Numbered from the stretch's first letter, positions 35,979-46,119 are shown. The stretch is 64,000 nt of DNA from G020354785 sp964521285 (GCA_964521285.1 CAZFQS010000002.1:62001-126000), one strand, 5' to 3'. Numbers and translations are program-made. The notes: generated from the sequence alone by a model not told the origin.

Positions 35979-37892
35979 TTATTCATTTCTTCCTTTCCAT
36001 ATCAGTTTTCCATCTTCATTATATGCTATATATAAATTATCAAGTAACCATTGAATCGCCTGTATTATTTTTTCTTCTTTAAACGGGATTTTATCAACAA
36101 GGTCGTGAAGATTGATAGGTTCAAGACTAACAATTGATTTTATCTCTTCACGAATCAGGTTGAATTCATTTTTGTTTAATTCAATTTCTTTCATATGCTT
36201 GCACACATCGCATTCGCCGCATCTTTCAGAATTTTTCTCCCCAAAATATTCCAGAAGCACCTGGCTTCGGCATTTGTTTGTTTTTAAAGCATAATTCAAG
36301 ACTGCATCGAGCCTTTCAACATAACTTTCCTTCCTGTTTTTGTAATTCTCCTTAGAAATACGCAATGATTTTTCATCGAGCCTCTCTTCCAGATAAATTA
36401 CTAACGGTGTTTTTTTCAGAGGTATATATTTGATTACCTTTAAGTTGTTAAGTTTATTCAAATACTGGTATATTACTTTAACATCCACACCAGCTCTTTT
36501 TGCCAGTGATAATTCATCAATACCTACAAATTCTGTAAAGACTCCTGTGTAGGAGCGTAATAAAAGCTTTATAAATGCATCAAAGCTCGAATTCGCAACC
36601 TGAAATTTATATAAATCATCACGTTGAAGGACAAATTTAACTTTCGAGGGATTATCAAGTTCATCTGTTAGTTCAATATAACCTTCACGCTCAAGAATTT
36701 TCAGGCTGCTATATACCGTTGACAGACTGAATTTAAATGTTGAAGCGAAATTTCCTGTATTAAAATCATAAGAGAGATTCTTGCCACTGCCAATTGGAAT
36801 TTTTAAATAATTTCCCAGTGCCTGGTAGATCCTTTTTACTGTGGTGATTTCCGGGAAACTTGCTTTAATTCTTTGTTTTACCGAGGTTTTATCAGTTGTA
36901 TTGTAAAGTAGAACAGCATGTGCTTTCTTTTCATCTCTGCCAGCACGGCCGGCTTCCTGAAAGTATGCTTCCACTGAATCAGGAAGATCAACATGAATAA
37001 CAAACCTTACATCATGTTTATCTATTCCCATACCAAATGCATTTGTTGCAACAATTACCCTGATCCTGTCATTTGTCCATTCCAGTTGTCTCTGTTCCCT
37101 TATCTGGTGTTTAAGACCTGCATGATAATAAGTGGATGAAATATTTTTTTGCAGCAGTAACGATGCTATTTCCTTGGATTTTTTCCTGGTTCTGACATAT
37201 ACTATACCGCTACCTTTTATTTTCTCCACTATTTTTACAAGATCCTTACACTTATCTTCTGAATTCTTTACTATATAAATAAGGTTTTCTCTGAAAAAAC
37301 TGGCTCTTAATATGTTCTTCCTGGTAAAAATTAATTTCTCCTGGATATCTTCAATTACTGTATTTGTTGCTGTTGCAGTAAGGGCTAACACGGGAACCCC
37401 GGAAATAATTCCTCTTAATCCGGCTATTTTCAAATATGAAGGTCTGAAATCATATCCCCATTGCGAAATACAGTGGGCTTCATCGACAGTAATCAAATTT
37501 ACATTCATTTCGGTAACCCTGGTTACAAATATCTCTGTTCCTAACCGTTCGGGCGAAAGGTACAGAAACTTGTAATCCCCGTATATACAATTATTTAATG
37601 CTATATCAATTTCTTCATAGGTCATCCCTGAATAAATGGCCTGTGCCTTAATTCCTTTCTTTTGGAGTGTCTCAACCTGGTCTTTCATTAGAGCAATAAG
37701 CGGGGTAATTACCAGACAAATTCCTTTCATATATAATGCAGGAACCTGGAATGTTAAAGATTTGCCTCCTCCGGTGGGCATTAATCCAAGAGTATCATTA
37801 CCTTTAAGGACAGACATTATAATTTCTTCCTGCAAAGGCCTGAATTTTTCATAACCCCAGAATTTTTTTAATATTTCATGAATTTCATCCAT
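35979..37892 (-). CDS. recQ: RecQ-family ATP-dependent DNA helicase
   Basis: 637 residues. Motif 0 with FRPLQEEII, Walker A PTGGGKS at 39-45, DEAH box in TVDEAHCISQWGYDFRPSYL, the helicase C domain with ATNAFGMGIDKHDVRFVIH and QEAGRAGRDEKKAHAVL, and a zinc site (Cys in KCRSQ plus CGECDVC) followed by a winged helix. No C-terminal HRDC domain is present, so it is the short RecQ type common in Bacteroidota. Unwinds DNA 3'-5' in recombination and fork repair. First gene of the operon with the exonuclease and exporter. Confidence 0.93.
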   Translation of the reverse strand: MDEIHEILKKFWGYEKFRPLQEEIIMSVLKGNDTLGLMPTGGGKSLTFQVPALYMKGICLVITPLIALMKDQVETLQKKGIKAQAIYSGMTYEEIDIALNNCIYGDYKFLYLSPERLGTEIFVTRVTEMNVNLITVDEAHCISQWGYDFRPSYLKIAGLRGIISGVPVLALTATATNTVIEDIQEKLIFTRKNILRASFFRENLIYIVKNSEDKCKDLVKIVEKIKGSGIVYVRTRKKSKEIASLLLQKNISSTYYHAGLKHQIREQRQLEWTNDRIRVIVATNAFGMGIDKHDVRFVIHVDLPDSVEAYFQEAGRAGRDEKKAHAVLLYNTTDKTSVKQRIKASFPEITTVKRIYQALGNYLKIPIGSGKNLSYDFNTGNFASTFKFSLSTVYSSLKILEREGYIELTDELDNPSKVKFVLQRDDLYKFQVANSSFDAFIKLLLRSYTGVFTEFVGIDELSLAKRAGVDVKVIYQYLNKLNNLKVIKYIPLKKTPLVIYLEERLDEKSLRISKENYKNRKESYVERLDAVLNYALKTNKCRSQVLLEYFGEKNSERCGECDVCKHMKEIELNKNEFNLIREEIKSIVSLEPINLHDLVDKIPFKEEKIIQAIQWLLDNLYIAYNEDGKLIWKGRNE

Positions 37893-38022
37893 TAAAATTT
37901 CAATACTTATTGAAAAAACAATTTTTTATTAAGTACTGAGTTTTTTATTGATTCCAAGAAATTATTATTCTATTAAATTTTTGTATTTTCGCAGCATTTA
38001 AAATTAAACTAAATTAGTCAAT

Positions 38023-39492
38023 ATGTCATTTTTATCAGATAAAATAATAATGGAAGGTCTGACATTCGATGATGTACTTCTTATTCCTGCTTATTCGGAA
38101 GTGCTTCCCAAAGAAGTTGACCTTACAACCAGGTTCTCCAGAAACATAGTACTTAATACTCCTGTTGTTTCTGCTGCAATGGACACGGTGACTGAGGCAA
38201 ATCTTGCAATAGCAATGGCAAGAGAAGGAGGAATAGGTATAATTCATAAAAATATGAGTATTGATGACCAGGCAAAACAGGTTAAAATAGTAAAACGCGC
38301 GGAAAATGGTATGATTTACGATCCTATTACCATTCATAAAGAATCAACAGTAGCAGATGCTATTGACTATATGAGGGAATTCAGAATTGGGGGTATTCCT
38401 GTTGTTGATGGAGATCATAAACTTATCGGAATCGTCACTAACCGGGATTTACGATTTGAGCAGGATTTAAGCAGGCCTATAAGTGAAGTAATGACACATG
38501 AAAATTTAATAACTACTAATCAGGAAATAAATCTGGAAGAAGCTGCTGCCATATTGGACGAATATAAAATTGAAAAATTGCCTGTTGTTGATGATGAATA
38601 TAAGTTAATCGGACTTATAACATATAAAGACATTGCCAAAGCCAAAGACCGTCCCTTTGCATGCAAGGACAAGAAAGGCAGGCTGAAAGTTGCAGCCGCT
38701 TTAGGTACAACAAAAGATAATCTTGACAGAATTGATGCTCTTGTAAAAGCAGATGTAGATGCAATAGTTATTGATACGGCCCACGGACATTCTTTGAATG
38801 TAATTAATATGTTAAAAGATGCTAAAAAGCGGTGTAAAGGGATTGATATAATTGTTGGAAATATAGGTACCGGGGAGGCAGCCCTCAGTCTCGCTGATGC
38901 CGGCGCTGACGGTGTTAAGGTTGGAATCGGCCCGGGTTCCATATGTACAACTCGTGTAATTGCAGGTATAGGTGTCCCGCAGTTATCCGCAATATTTAGT
39001 GTAGCTAATGCGTTAAAAGATAAAAATATACCAATTATTGCTGATGGTGGAATTCGCTATTCCGGTGATATTGTCAAAGCAATTGCTGCAGGAGCAAGTT
39101 CTGTAATGATAGGTTCATTATTTGCAGGAGTTGAGGAATCACCGGGAGAGACTATAATTTATAATGGCAGAAAATATAAATCATATCGGGGTATGGGCTC
39201 AATTGAAGCTATGCAGGAAGGCTCAGGAGACAGGTATTTCCAGGATCCGGAAGAAGAAGTCAATAAGCTTGTCCCTGAAGGAATTGTCGCAAGAGTGCCT
39301 TATAAAGGCATATTATCCGAAGTATATTACCAGTTAATAGGCGGCTTAAGGTCGGGTATGGGATATTGCGGGGCCAAAAATATCAGCAAACTGATGGAAG
39401 CAAAATTTATTAGAGTAACAAACTCTGGTATGATTGAAAGTCATCCGCATGATATAACTATTACAAAGGAAGCACCTAATTATAGCAGATAA
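38023..39492 (+). CDS. guaB: Inosine-5'-monophosphate dehydrogenase
   Basis: NAD-dependent oxidation of IMP to XMP, the committed step of GMP synthesis. 489 residues: catalytic barrel interrupted by two CBS domains at about 95-205, the catalytic Cys308 in GIGPGSICTTR, ADGGIRYSGDIVKA and the flap with YRGMGSIEAM. Divergent from recQ. Upstream, TATTTTCG at 37984-37991 is a near-match to the -7 consensus. The parvulin genes follow 40 bases downstream. Confidence 0.96.
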   Translation: MSFLSDKIIMEGLTFDDVLLIPAYSEVLPKEVDLTTRFSRNIVLNTPVVSAAMDTVTEANLAIAMAREGGIGIIHKNMSIDDQAKQVKIVKRAENGMIYDPITIHKESTVADAIDYMREFRIGGIPVVDGDHKLIGIVTNRDLRFEQDLSRPISEVMTHENLITTNQEINLEEAAAILDEYKIEKLPVVDDEYKLIGLITYKDIAKAKDRPFACKDKKGRLKVAAALGTTKDNLDRIDALVKADVDAIVIDTAHGHSLNVINMLKDAKKRCKGIDIIVGNIGTGEAALSLADAGADGVKVGIGPGSICTTRVIAGIGVPQLSAIFSVANALKDKNIPIIADGGIRYSGDIVKAIAAGASSVMIGSLFAGVEESPGETIIYNGRKYKSYRGMGSIEAMQEGSGDRYFQDPEEEVNKLVPEGIVARVPYKGILSEVYYQLIGGLRSGMGYCGAKNISKLMEAKFIRVTNSGMIESHPHDITITKEAPNYSR

Positions 39493-39532
39493 TATCAATT
39501 AATTATATAACAAACTAAACCATTTTTTAACT

Positions 39533-41491
39533 ATGAAACGAATAGTTTTTATTTTAATCAGTTGTTGTTTTATATCAATAAATATCTCTTTTTCACAAAA
39601 AGATAAAGATAAAATATTACTGACTATTGATGACAATAAAATTACCCTGTCTGAATTTGAAAGAATTTACAAAAAGAACAATACTTCAACAGTATATGAC
39701 AGTAAGTCGGTAGAAGAATACCTGGAACTTTTTATTAATTATAAACTTAAGGTAATGGAAGCCGAAAGACTTGGTTATGATACTGTTAAGTCTTTTATTA
39801 AAGAATTGAACGGGTACAAGGAGCACTTAATTAAGCCATATCTTGAAGATAATATTATCAAGGAGAGGTATCTGAAGGAAGCTTACGAAAGAACAAAAAC
39901 AGAAGTTAATGTAAGTCATATCCTGGCAAAATTCAGCCAGAATAATCCACCACCCGAAGACACAATAGAAGCATATAACAGAATTACACAAATAAGGGAA
40001 AGAATAGTTGCAGGTGAACCTTTTGAAGAAGTTGCCAAAGAAACATCGGATGATCCTTCAGCTAAATCCAACGGTGGTAACCTGGGATGGTTTACTGCCT
40101 TCAGGATGGTATATGAATTCGAGAATGCATCATACAACGCACCGGCAGGAACAATTTCAGAACCATTCAGAACATCCTACGGATATCATATAATAAAGGT
40201 TAATGAAAAAAGACCATCCAAGGGCAGAATAAAGATGGCTCATATAATGATAAGAACATCCAAAGACTCTGAAGAAGAAGTAAAAAAAGCTAAGGAAAAA
40301 ATTGATAAGTGCTATGAGCTGCTTGAAAACGGAGAAGAATTCGCTGATGTTGCCAGGAAATATTCTGAAGATCAAGCTTCAGCAAGAAACGGCGGTGAGT
40401 TAAGATGGCTCCGTTCGGGAATTCTGGTTGATTCACTTGAGAATATTCTTTATAATATGGAAGACAGCGGTGAATATACTGAACCAATGCTTCTGGATTT
40501 CGGATGGCACATATTTCAGTTGCTAGAGAAGGAACCTGTCGGAACCTATGAAGAAATAAGATCAGAACTGGCAACCAGTCTCAATAGAAATCCAAGGAGC
40601 AAGCTTATTGAGAAAGAAAAGATTGAAAACATCAAAAGAGATAATAATTTTATTGAATACAGAAATAATCTTGAGAATATTATTGAATTAATTGACTCTT
40701 CAATTTACACGGGTGACTGGGATTATACTGTTTCTGACGATCTGATTGAACCTATATTCAAACTGGGTGATAAAGAATACCTGCAAAAAGACTTTGCGGA
40801 ATACATATCAAATGGAAAATACAGAAAAACAATGCCATTCGAAGATATAGTAAATACAAAATATGATGAATTTGTTGATAAAGAAGTAATTGAATATGAA
40901 AAGGATGCACTTGAAGATAAGTATCCTGAACTCAGACATTTACTGAAAGAATACCATGATGGTATATTATTATTCAATCTTACGGATAGTACTATATGGA
41001 GTAAAGCAGTAAAAGATACAACCGGACTGGAAAAATTTTACGAAAACAGGAAATCAGACTATATGTGGGAAGAACGGGTTGATGCATCCATTTATACAAT
41101 AAAAGATTCATCATTAATAGATAAGATCAAAAAACTTGCCTTAATGAGAGCCAGGGAAGAAATATCAAAAGAAGATTTAATTTCAGATTTGTGCTCCGAA
41201 AAATCAAAAGACTGTGTAGATATTGAGGATAATAAATTTGAAAAGAATGATAATGAGTTAATTAATAAGATGGTCTGGGAAAAGTATAATACTGAAATAT
41301 TTAATGTAGATGACAAATTAAAACTTATAGTTATAAATGCTGTCCTGGAACCTGCTCCAAAGCTCTTAAGTGAGGCAAGAGGGCTAATTACTGCAGACTA
41401 TCAAACATATCTGGATAACGAGTGGACAAAAGAATTACGAAATAAATACATAATTGTTGTAAATCAGAAAGTTCTTAAAAAGATCAAATGA
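39533..41491 (+). CDS. Periplasmic parvulin-type peptidyl-prolyl isomerase (SurA/PpiD-like, two PpiC domains)
   Basis: 652 residues. Signal peptide 1-21 (ISFSQ). An N-terminal chaperone-like region is followed by two PpiC domains: the first around 125-230 (VSHILAKF, DDPSAKSNGGNLGWFTAF, FRTSYGYHIIKV), the second around 235-345 (MAHIMIRT, YSEDQASARNGGELRW, FGWHIFQL). The C-terminal 300 residues are an acidic helical region. Expected to help fold or escort outer-membrane proteins. First of three SurA-like genes in a row; its stop overlaps the next start by 4 bases (ATGA). Confidence 0.9.
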   Translation: MKRIVFILISCCFISINISFSQKDKDKILLTIDDNKITLSEFERIYKKNNTSTVYDSKSVEEYLELFINYKLKVMEAERLGYDTVKSFIKELNGYKEHLIKPYLEDNIIKERYLKEAYERTKTEVNVSHILAKFSQNNPPPEDTIEAYNRITQIRERIVAGEPFEEVAKETSDDPSAKSNGGNLGWFTAFRMVYEFENASYNAPAGTISEPFRTSYGYHIIKVNEKRPSKGRIKMAHIMIRTSKDSEEEVKKAKEKIDKCYELLENGEEFADVARKYSEDQASARNGGELRWLRSGILVDSLENILYNMEDSGEYTEPMLLDFGWHIFQLLEKEPVGTYEEIRSELATSLNRNPRSKLIEKEKIENIKRDNNFIEYRNNLENIIELIDSSIYTGDWDYTVSDDLIEPIFKLGDKEYLQKDFAEYISNGKYRKTMPFEDIVNTKYDEFVDKEVIEYEKDALEDKYPELRHLLKEYHDGILLFNLTDSTIWSKAVKDTTGLEKFYENRKSDYMWEERVDASIYTIKDSSLIDKIKKLALMRAREEISKEDLISDLCSEKSKDCVDIEDNKFEKNDNELINKMVWEKYNTEIFNVDDKLKLIVINAVLEPAPKLLSEARGLITADYQTYLDNEWTKELRNKYIIVVNQKVLKKIK

Positions 41492-42330
41492 GACAATTAA
41501 TAATATTGATTTTTGTTTTATTCTTTACTCAATGTTCTGACTTTAACAGGAAGAAGGGAGAAGAACCCGTTGCAAGAGTATTTGACAAATATCTGTATCC
41601 GAGAGATATTCAGGATATTTTGCCATCCAGTTTTTCTAAGTCAGATAGTGTAATAGTTGCAAGGGACTTTATTGAAAAATGGGTTAAACAACAGCTTCTC
41701 CTGGCTAAAGCGGAACTTAACCTGACAGATACAGAAAAAAATGTAGATAAACAAATTGAAAATTACAGGACTTCCCTTTTAATTTATAAGTATGAGCAGA
41801 GCTTAATAAAAGAAAAGTTGGATACATTTGTGAGCCCAAAAGAGATTGCAGATTATTACAACGAAAACTCATCAAATTTTTTACTGAATGCTAATCTTGT
41901 AAAGGTAATATTTTTGCAGGTTCCACGAACATCACCGGAAATACGGAGAGCCAGGAGATGGTACAGATCAGAAAATGAGGAGGACATAAAAAAGCTTGAA
42001 GACTATTGCTATCAGTATGCTTCGAAATACGATTATTTTAATGATAACTGGATATATTTCTCAGAAATAGAAAAAATTCTTCCGATTAAAATTGACAATC
42101 CGGAAAGCTATCTGAAATATAGAAAATTTATAGAAATTAAAGATTCTACTTATTATTATTTTGTGAATATTAAAGACTACAGGCTGGTGGGTACAGTATC
42201 CCCGCTTGAAACTGTCCGTGAAAATATCAGGAATATTATATTTAACAAGAGAAAAATAAGATTGATAAAAGAACTTGAATCTGAAATCTATAATGATGCT
42301 TTAAACAGGAATAATTTTATTATCTACTAA
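41488..42330 (+). CDS. SurA-like lipoprotein with degenerate parvulin domain
   Basis: 280 residues. Lipobox FFTQC (Cys16) makes it a lipoprotein. The N-terminal half looks like the helical chaperone part of SurA; the following region (NLVKVIFLQVPRTSPEIRRARRW) sits where a PpiC domain would be but lacks the Gly-Asp/Gly-Trp and GYH motifs, so isomerase activity is unlikely. A chaperone role with its neighbours is inferred from operon position: 4-base overlap with the preceding gene and 6 bases before the next. Confidence 0.75.
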   Translation: MRQLIILIFVLFFTQCSDFNRKKGEEPVARVFDKYLYPRDIQDILPSSFSKSDSVIVARDFIEKWVKQQLLLAKAELNLTDTEKNVDKQIENYRTSLLIYKYEQSLIKEKLDTFVSPKEIADYYNENSSNFLLNANLVKVIFLQVPRTSPEIRRARRWYRSENEEDIKKLEDYCYQYASKYDYFNDNWIYFSEIEKILPIKIDNPESYLKYRKFIEIKDSTYYYFVNIKDYRLVGTVSPLETVRENIRNIIFNKRKIRLIKELESEIYNDALNRNNFIIY

Positions 42331-42336
42331 ATTAAT

Positions 42337-43677
42337 ATGCATAGAATAATATCATTGCTCTTTATATTTTCCTTTTTACAGCCAGTTGAATTATTATGCC
42401 AGGAAAAAATTATTGATCAGATTATAGCGGTTATTGGCGATAAAAAAGTAATACTTTCCGATATTGAAAAACAATATCAGCAGCTGGTTGCCCAGGGTAT
42501 AAAAGAAACGGAAGATTTGCGTTGTCAGATTTTCGAAGAATTATTATCACAGAAGTTGTTATTAAATCAGGCTGAAGTTGACAGTATTGAAGTAACTGAT
42601 GTAGAGACTGAATTACAGCTTGATCAACGTTTAAAATTCTTTATAAATCAAGTAGGTTCTGAAGAAAATCTGATCGGGTACTTTAACAAGTCCATACTTG
42701 AGATCAAAGAAGATTTAAGGGATGCTATAAGAGAACAAATACTTATAGAAAGGATGAGATCAGAAATAATAGGCAGCATATCAGTAACCCCTTCTGAAGT
42801 AAAGAGTTTTTATAAAAACTTGCCTGAAGACAGTATACCTTATGTAAATTCTGAACTTGAAATTGACCAGATTGTAATATACCCGTCAACTAGCGAGGAA
42901 GCAATTTATGAAGTGAGAGAAAGACTATTGGATATCAGACAGAGAATAATAAACGGGGAAAGATTTGCAACATTGGCAGTATTATATTCCGAGGATCCTT
43001 CCGCAACTAAAGGTGGTGATATAGGCTGGTCAAATAAAGCTGATCTGGACCCGGAATATGCAAAAGCAGCCTTTGCTTTAAAAAAGGGAACTGTTTCTAA
43101 AATTGTCAAATCTTCATTTGGGTATCATCTGATTGAATTGATTGACAGAACCGAAGACAGAGTGCACACCAGGCATATCCTTATAAAACCACAAATATCT
43201 ATAACTGCCAAGGAACAGGCGATGAATAAACTGGATAGTATTATCAGGCTAATCAGACTTGACTCTTTGACTTTTAAGGATGCAGCATTACGTTTCTCAG
43301 AGGATGAGGATACAAGGATGAATGGAGGCCAGGTTATTAATGAGATAACCGGTAATACAAAGTTTGCATTAGACAATTTTTCTACAAGAGATTATCTGGT
43401 AATTAAGGAACTTGATGTTGGAGAAATATCTGACCCTTATGAGTCGGAAGATAAACATGGTAAGACTATATTTAAAGCTGTCATTTTACGATCACGGACA
43501 AATGCTCATGTAGCTAATTTAAAAGAAGACTACGATCTGTTAAAACAAATGACAATGTATAATAAACAAAATGAAATTATCGATAGCTGGGTTAAAGAGA
43601 AAATCGAAAGTACATATGTAAGGTTAGATAATAATTATAGAAACTGTAATTTCAGAATAGTCGGCTGGTTGAAATAA
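42337..43677 (+). CDS. surA: SurA-type periplasmic chaperone / peptidyl-prolyl isomerase
   Basis: 446 residues, close to SurA. Signal peptide 1-22. SurA N-terminal domain (QIIAVIGDKKVILSDIEKQYQQL), then a first PpiC domain (YSEDPSATKGGDIGWSNKADL, FGYHLIEL) and a second one starting VHTRHILIKPQ, where the GGQV site is retained (EDEDTRMNGGQVINEI) but the end is diverged. Delivers unfolded outer-membrane proteins to the Bam complex. Third gene of the parvulin series; the OstA-like gene follows 22 bases downstream. Confidence 0.88.
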   Translation: MHRIISLLFIFSFLQPVELLCQEKIIDQIIAVIGDKKVILSDIEKQYQQLVAQGIKETEDLRCQIFEELLSQKLLLNQAEVDSIEVTDVETELQLDQRLKFFINQVGSEENLIGYFNKSILEIKEDLRDAIREQILIERMRSEIIGSISVTPSEVKSFYKNLPEDSIPYVNSELEIDQIVIYPSTSEEAIYEVRERLLDIRQRIINGERFATLAVLYSEDPSATKGGDIGWSNKADLDPEYAKAAFALKKGTVSKIVKSSFGYHLIELIDRTEDRVHTRHILIKPQISITAKEQAMNKLDSIIRLIRLDSLTFKDAALRFSEDEDTRMNGGQVINEITGNTKFALDNFSTRDYLVIKELDVGEISDPYESEDKHGKTIFKAVILRSRTNAHVANLKEDYDLLKQMTMYNKQNEIIDSWVKEKIESTYVRLDNNYRNCNFRIVGWLK

Positions 43678-43699
43678 ACAACTATGAATAAAACTAACT

Positions 43700-45238
43700 A
43701 TGAAGCATTACATATGTATAAATTCAGGATTCCTGCATACTAAAATACCTGCCTTACTATTACTTTTTTTAAATATTTGCTTTATACAGTCCTTCACACA
43801 GCAAACCCGAAAAATAAACCAGGATGCCGATAATATGGAGTATGACAGGAACCTGGCAGATGGTGCTTACAGGCTACTGGGAAATGTTGTTTTCAGGCAT
43901 GAACGGGCAATCATGTACTGCGACAGTGCATATTTTTACTCAAACGATAATTCACTGGATGCTTTTGATAATGTATATATCAACCAGGCTGACAGCCTGC
44001 ATCTCTATGGAGATTTTCTGCATTATGACGGAAATACAAGAGTAGCAAATGTAAGGAGAAATGTAAGATTATTGAGTGAAGAAACCAACCTCTATACAGA
44101 AGCTCTTGATTTTGACCTGAGGTCAAATGTAGGCTATTATACAAGAGGCGCAGATATTGTTAGTGGCCAGAATAAACTAAACAGCAGGGAAGGTTATTAT
44201 TATTCCAACAGTACAATGTATTTTTTTAAGGATAGTGTTGTTATAAAAAATCCTGATTATACAATTTATTCCGATACCCTGAAATATAATACTACCACTA
44301 ATATTGCATACTTTCTCGGTCCAACTGAAATAATCAGTGACAGCAATTATATTTATTGTGAGAATGGCTGGTACAATACTGAAACTGATATCTCTTTTCT
44401 CAAGGATAATGCCTGCCTGCAAAACCCAAAACAAACCATAAAAGGTGACAGTCTTTACTATGAGAGGGCAAACGGATATGGTGAGGCTTATCAAAATGTT
44501 GAACTATTGGATATAGAACAGAAAATTATCCTTAAAGGAAATTTTGCGACTTATAATGAAATCACGGAAGATGCCTTAATAACAGATAAGGCTATGCTAA
44601 TTCAGATAACAGAACCTGATTCATTGTATGTTCATGCCGATACTTTAACATCGGAAATTGATACCAGCGGTTATAAGATAATGAAAGCTTATAACAGGGT
44701 TAAGATGTATAAATCAAATCTTCAGGGCAAATGCGACTCCATGTCATACACATTTGCAGATTCTGTCATCAGATTATATTACGAACCTGTATTATGGTCC
44801 GAGGAGCATCAGCTGACTTCAGAATATATAGAAATAAGAACCAGGAACAGGCAGATTGATCAGTTACGCATGATAAGACTTGCATTTATTATAAGCCAGG
44901 AAGATACAGTCAAATTCAACCAGGTTAAGGGTAAGGAAATGATATGTTATTTTAAAGATAACGATCTCTATAAAGTTGATGTAAAAGGTAATGGCCAGAC
45001 TATCTACTATCCAAAAGATAAAAACGAAATTCTAGGAGTAAATAAAGCAGAGAGTTCGGATCTTGTAATTTACCTTGAAGAGAATGAGATTAAAGAGATT
45101 ATTTTTTATACTAAACCTGATGCTACCTTATACCCGCTTGAAAAAGCACCGCAAAATGAACTCAGGTTAAAAGATTTTATCTGGTTGGAGCGCTACAGAC
45201 CTAAACAAAAGGAGGATATTTTTACCTGGATTGAATAA
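43700..45238 (+). CDS. OstA-like (LptA/LptD N-terminal domain) lipopolysaccharide transport protein
   Basis: 512 residues with an N-terminal signal sequence (hydrophobic 17-30). The mature part consists of OstA/LptA-type beta-jellyroll repeats: DNMEYDRNLADGAYRLLGNVVFRHERAIMYCD, then repeated patterns of YxNxxxxA and YSDTLKYNTTTNIAYFLG. Such proteins form or extend the periplasmic bridge that carries lipopolysaccharide to the outer membrane. Grouping with SurA-like chaperones suggests envelope biogenesis. The short length indicates an LptA-like or LptD-amino-terminal protein without the barrel. Confidence 0.85.
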   Translation: MKHYICINSGFLHTKIPALLLLFLNICFIQSFTQQTRKINQDADNMEYDRNLADGAYRLLGNVVFRHERAIMYCDSAYFYSNDNSLDAFDNVYINQADSLHLYGDFLHYDGNTRVANVRRNVRLLSEETNLYTEALDFDLRSNVGYYTRGADIVSGQNKLNSREGYYYSNSTMYFFKDSVVIKNPDYTIYSDTLKYNTTTNIAYFLGPTEIISDSNYIYCENGWYNTETDISFLKDNACLQNPKQTIKGDSLYYERANGYGEAYQNVELLDIEQKIILKGNFATYNEITEDALITDKAMLIQITEPDSLYVHADTLTSEIDTSGYKIMKAYNRVKMYKSNLQGKCDSMSYTFADSVIRLYYEPVLWSEEHQLTSEYIEIRTRNRQIDQLRMIRLAFIISQEDTVKFNQVKGKEMICYFKDNDLYKVDVKGNGQTIYYPKDKNEILGVNKAESSDLVIYLEENEIKEIIFYTKPDATLYPLEKAPQNELRLKDFIWLERYRPKQKEDIFTWIE

Positions 45239-45242
45239 AACA

Positions 45243-45267
45243 AAAATGGGATTGTTTTTAATCCCAT
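45243..45267 (-). terminator. Rho-independent terminator for the DUF2795 gene
   Basis: Read on the minus strand: stem ATGGGATT, loop AAAAAC, stem AATCCCAT, then TTTTG and further Ts. It lies 3 bases downstream of the DUF2795 stop and between two convergent genes, so it may also slow transcription from the OstA-like gene. Confidence 0.8.
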
Positions 45268-45269
45268 CT

Positions 45270-45491
45270 CTAATATTCGTCTTCATTAAAAAAGAAATCA
45301 TCTTTACTTGGATAGTCAGGCCATATGTCCTCAATACTTTCATATATCTCGCCTTCGTCTTCAATTTCCTGCAAGTTTTCAATAACTTCAAGCGGCGCAC
45401 CTGAACGGATAGCAAAGTCGATCAGTTCGTCTTTGCTGGCTGGCCAAGGTGCATCCTCTAATTTTGACGCTAATTCAAGTGTCCAGTACAT
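45270..45491 (-). CDS. DUF2795 small protein
   Basis: The ATG at 45491 gives a 73-residue protein starting MYWTLELASKLEDAPWP, the length and opening usual for this Bacteroidota family; the frame extends 14 codons upstream but without conservation that I know. Acidic, with DELIDFAIRSGAPLEVIENLQ and a C-terminus rich in Asp, Glu and Phe. Function unknown; an RNA- or protein-binding role is only guessed for the family. Followed by its own terminator. Confidence 0.85.
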   Translation of the reverse strand: MYWTLELASKLEDAPWPASKDELIDFAIRSGAPLEVIENLQEIEDEGEIYESIEDIWPDYPSKDDFFFNEDEY

Positions 45492-45556
45492 ATTTATAGA
45501 AATTACTAAATAACCCAATGAAAAAAGCTGCAAAAATATAAAATTTTTATTATCAA

Positions 45557-46105
45557 TTACAACTTAGTTGTCCATTGAATTTCATTTACCTTAAAATCTA
45601 ACGACAACTTTCGGGCCAGAACAAAGAGATAATCAGATAAACGATTAAAATATTTTATTATAAATTCCGGAATAAAAGACTCGGATGAGAGCTCTACTAT
45701 TCTTCTTTCTGCTCTCCGGCATATTGTTCTGGCAATGTGACAAAACGAAACTGCATTATGCCCCCCCGGTAAAATAAACTTGTCCAGGGCCGGTAACTTT
45801 TTTTCCATTTTATCAATTTCTTTCTCAAGCATTTGTATATCTTCTTCTTTTATTTCAGGAATCTTTATATCCGGATTATCACAGTCAGTTCCAATTATAG
45901 CCGCATAATTCATCAGCCTGTCCTGTATCTTTACTATCACTTCCTTATCTGACTCATCAATATCCTGGCTCCTGATTAACCCCATATACGAAATTAATTC
46001 ATCAACGTTTCCATTGGCCTCAATTCTTTTATGATATTTAGGCACCCTTTTACCGCCCTTTAGTGATGTTGTACCTTTATCGCCGGTTTTAGTATAAATT
46101 TTCAT
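45557..46105 (-). CDS. PduO-type ATP:cob(I)alamin adenosyltransferase
   Basis: Makes adenosylcobalamin from ATP and cob(I)alamin. The ATG at 46105 (MKIYTKTGDKGTTSL) is chosen over a TTG six codons upstream; 182 residues. Motifs are KIYTKTGDKGTTSLKGGKRVPK for ATP, a Glu-rich helix and ARTICRRAERRIVELS with the conserved Arg/Glu pair near the active site. Suggests use of B12-dependent enzymes. Lies 14 bases after the ABC ATPase gene on the same strand. Confidence 0.92.
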   Translation of the reverse strand: MKIYTKTGDKGTTSLKGGKRVPKYHKRIEANGNVDELISYMGLIRSQDIDESDKEVIVKIQDRLMNYAAIIGTDCDNPDIKIPEIKEEDIQMLEKEIDKMEKKLPALDKFILPGGHNAVSFCHIARTICRRAERRIVELSSESFIPEFIIKYFNRLSDYLFVLARKLSLDFKVNEIQWTTKL

Positions 46106-46119
46106 GCGTTTAAAATTTT

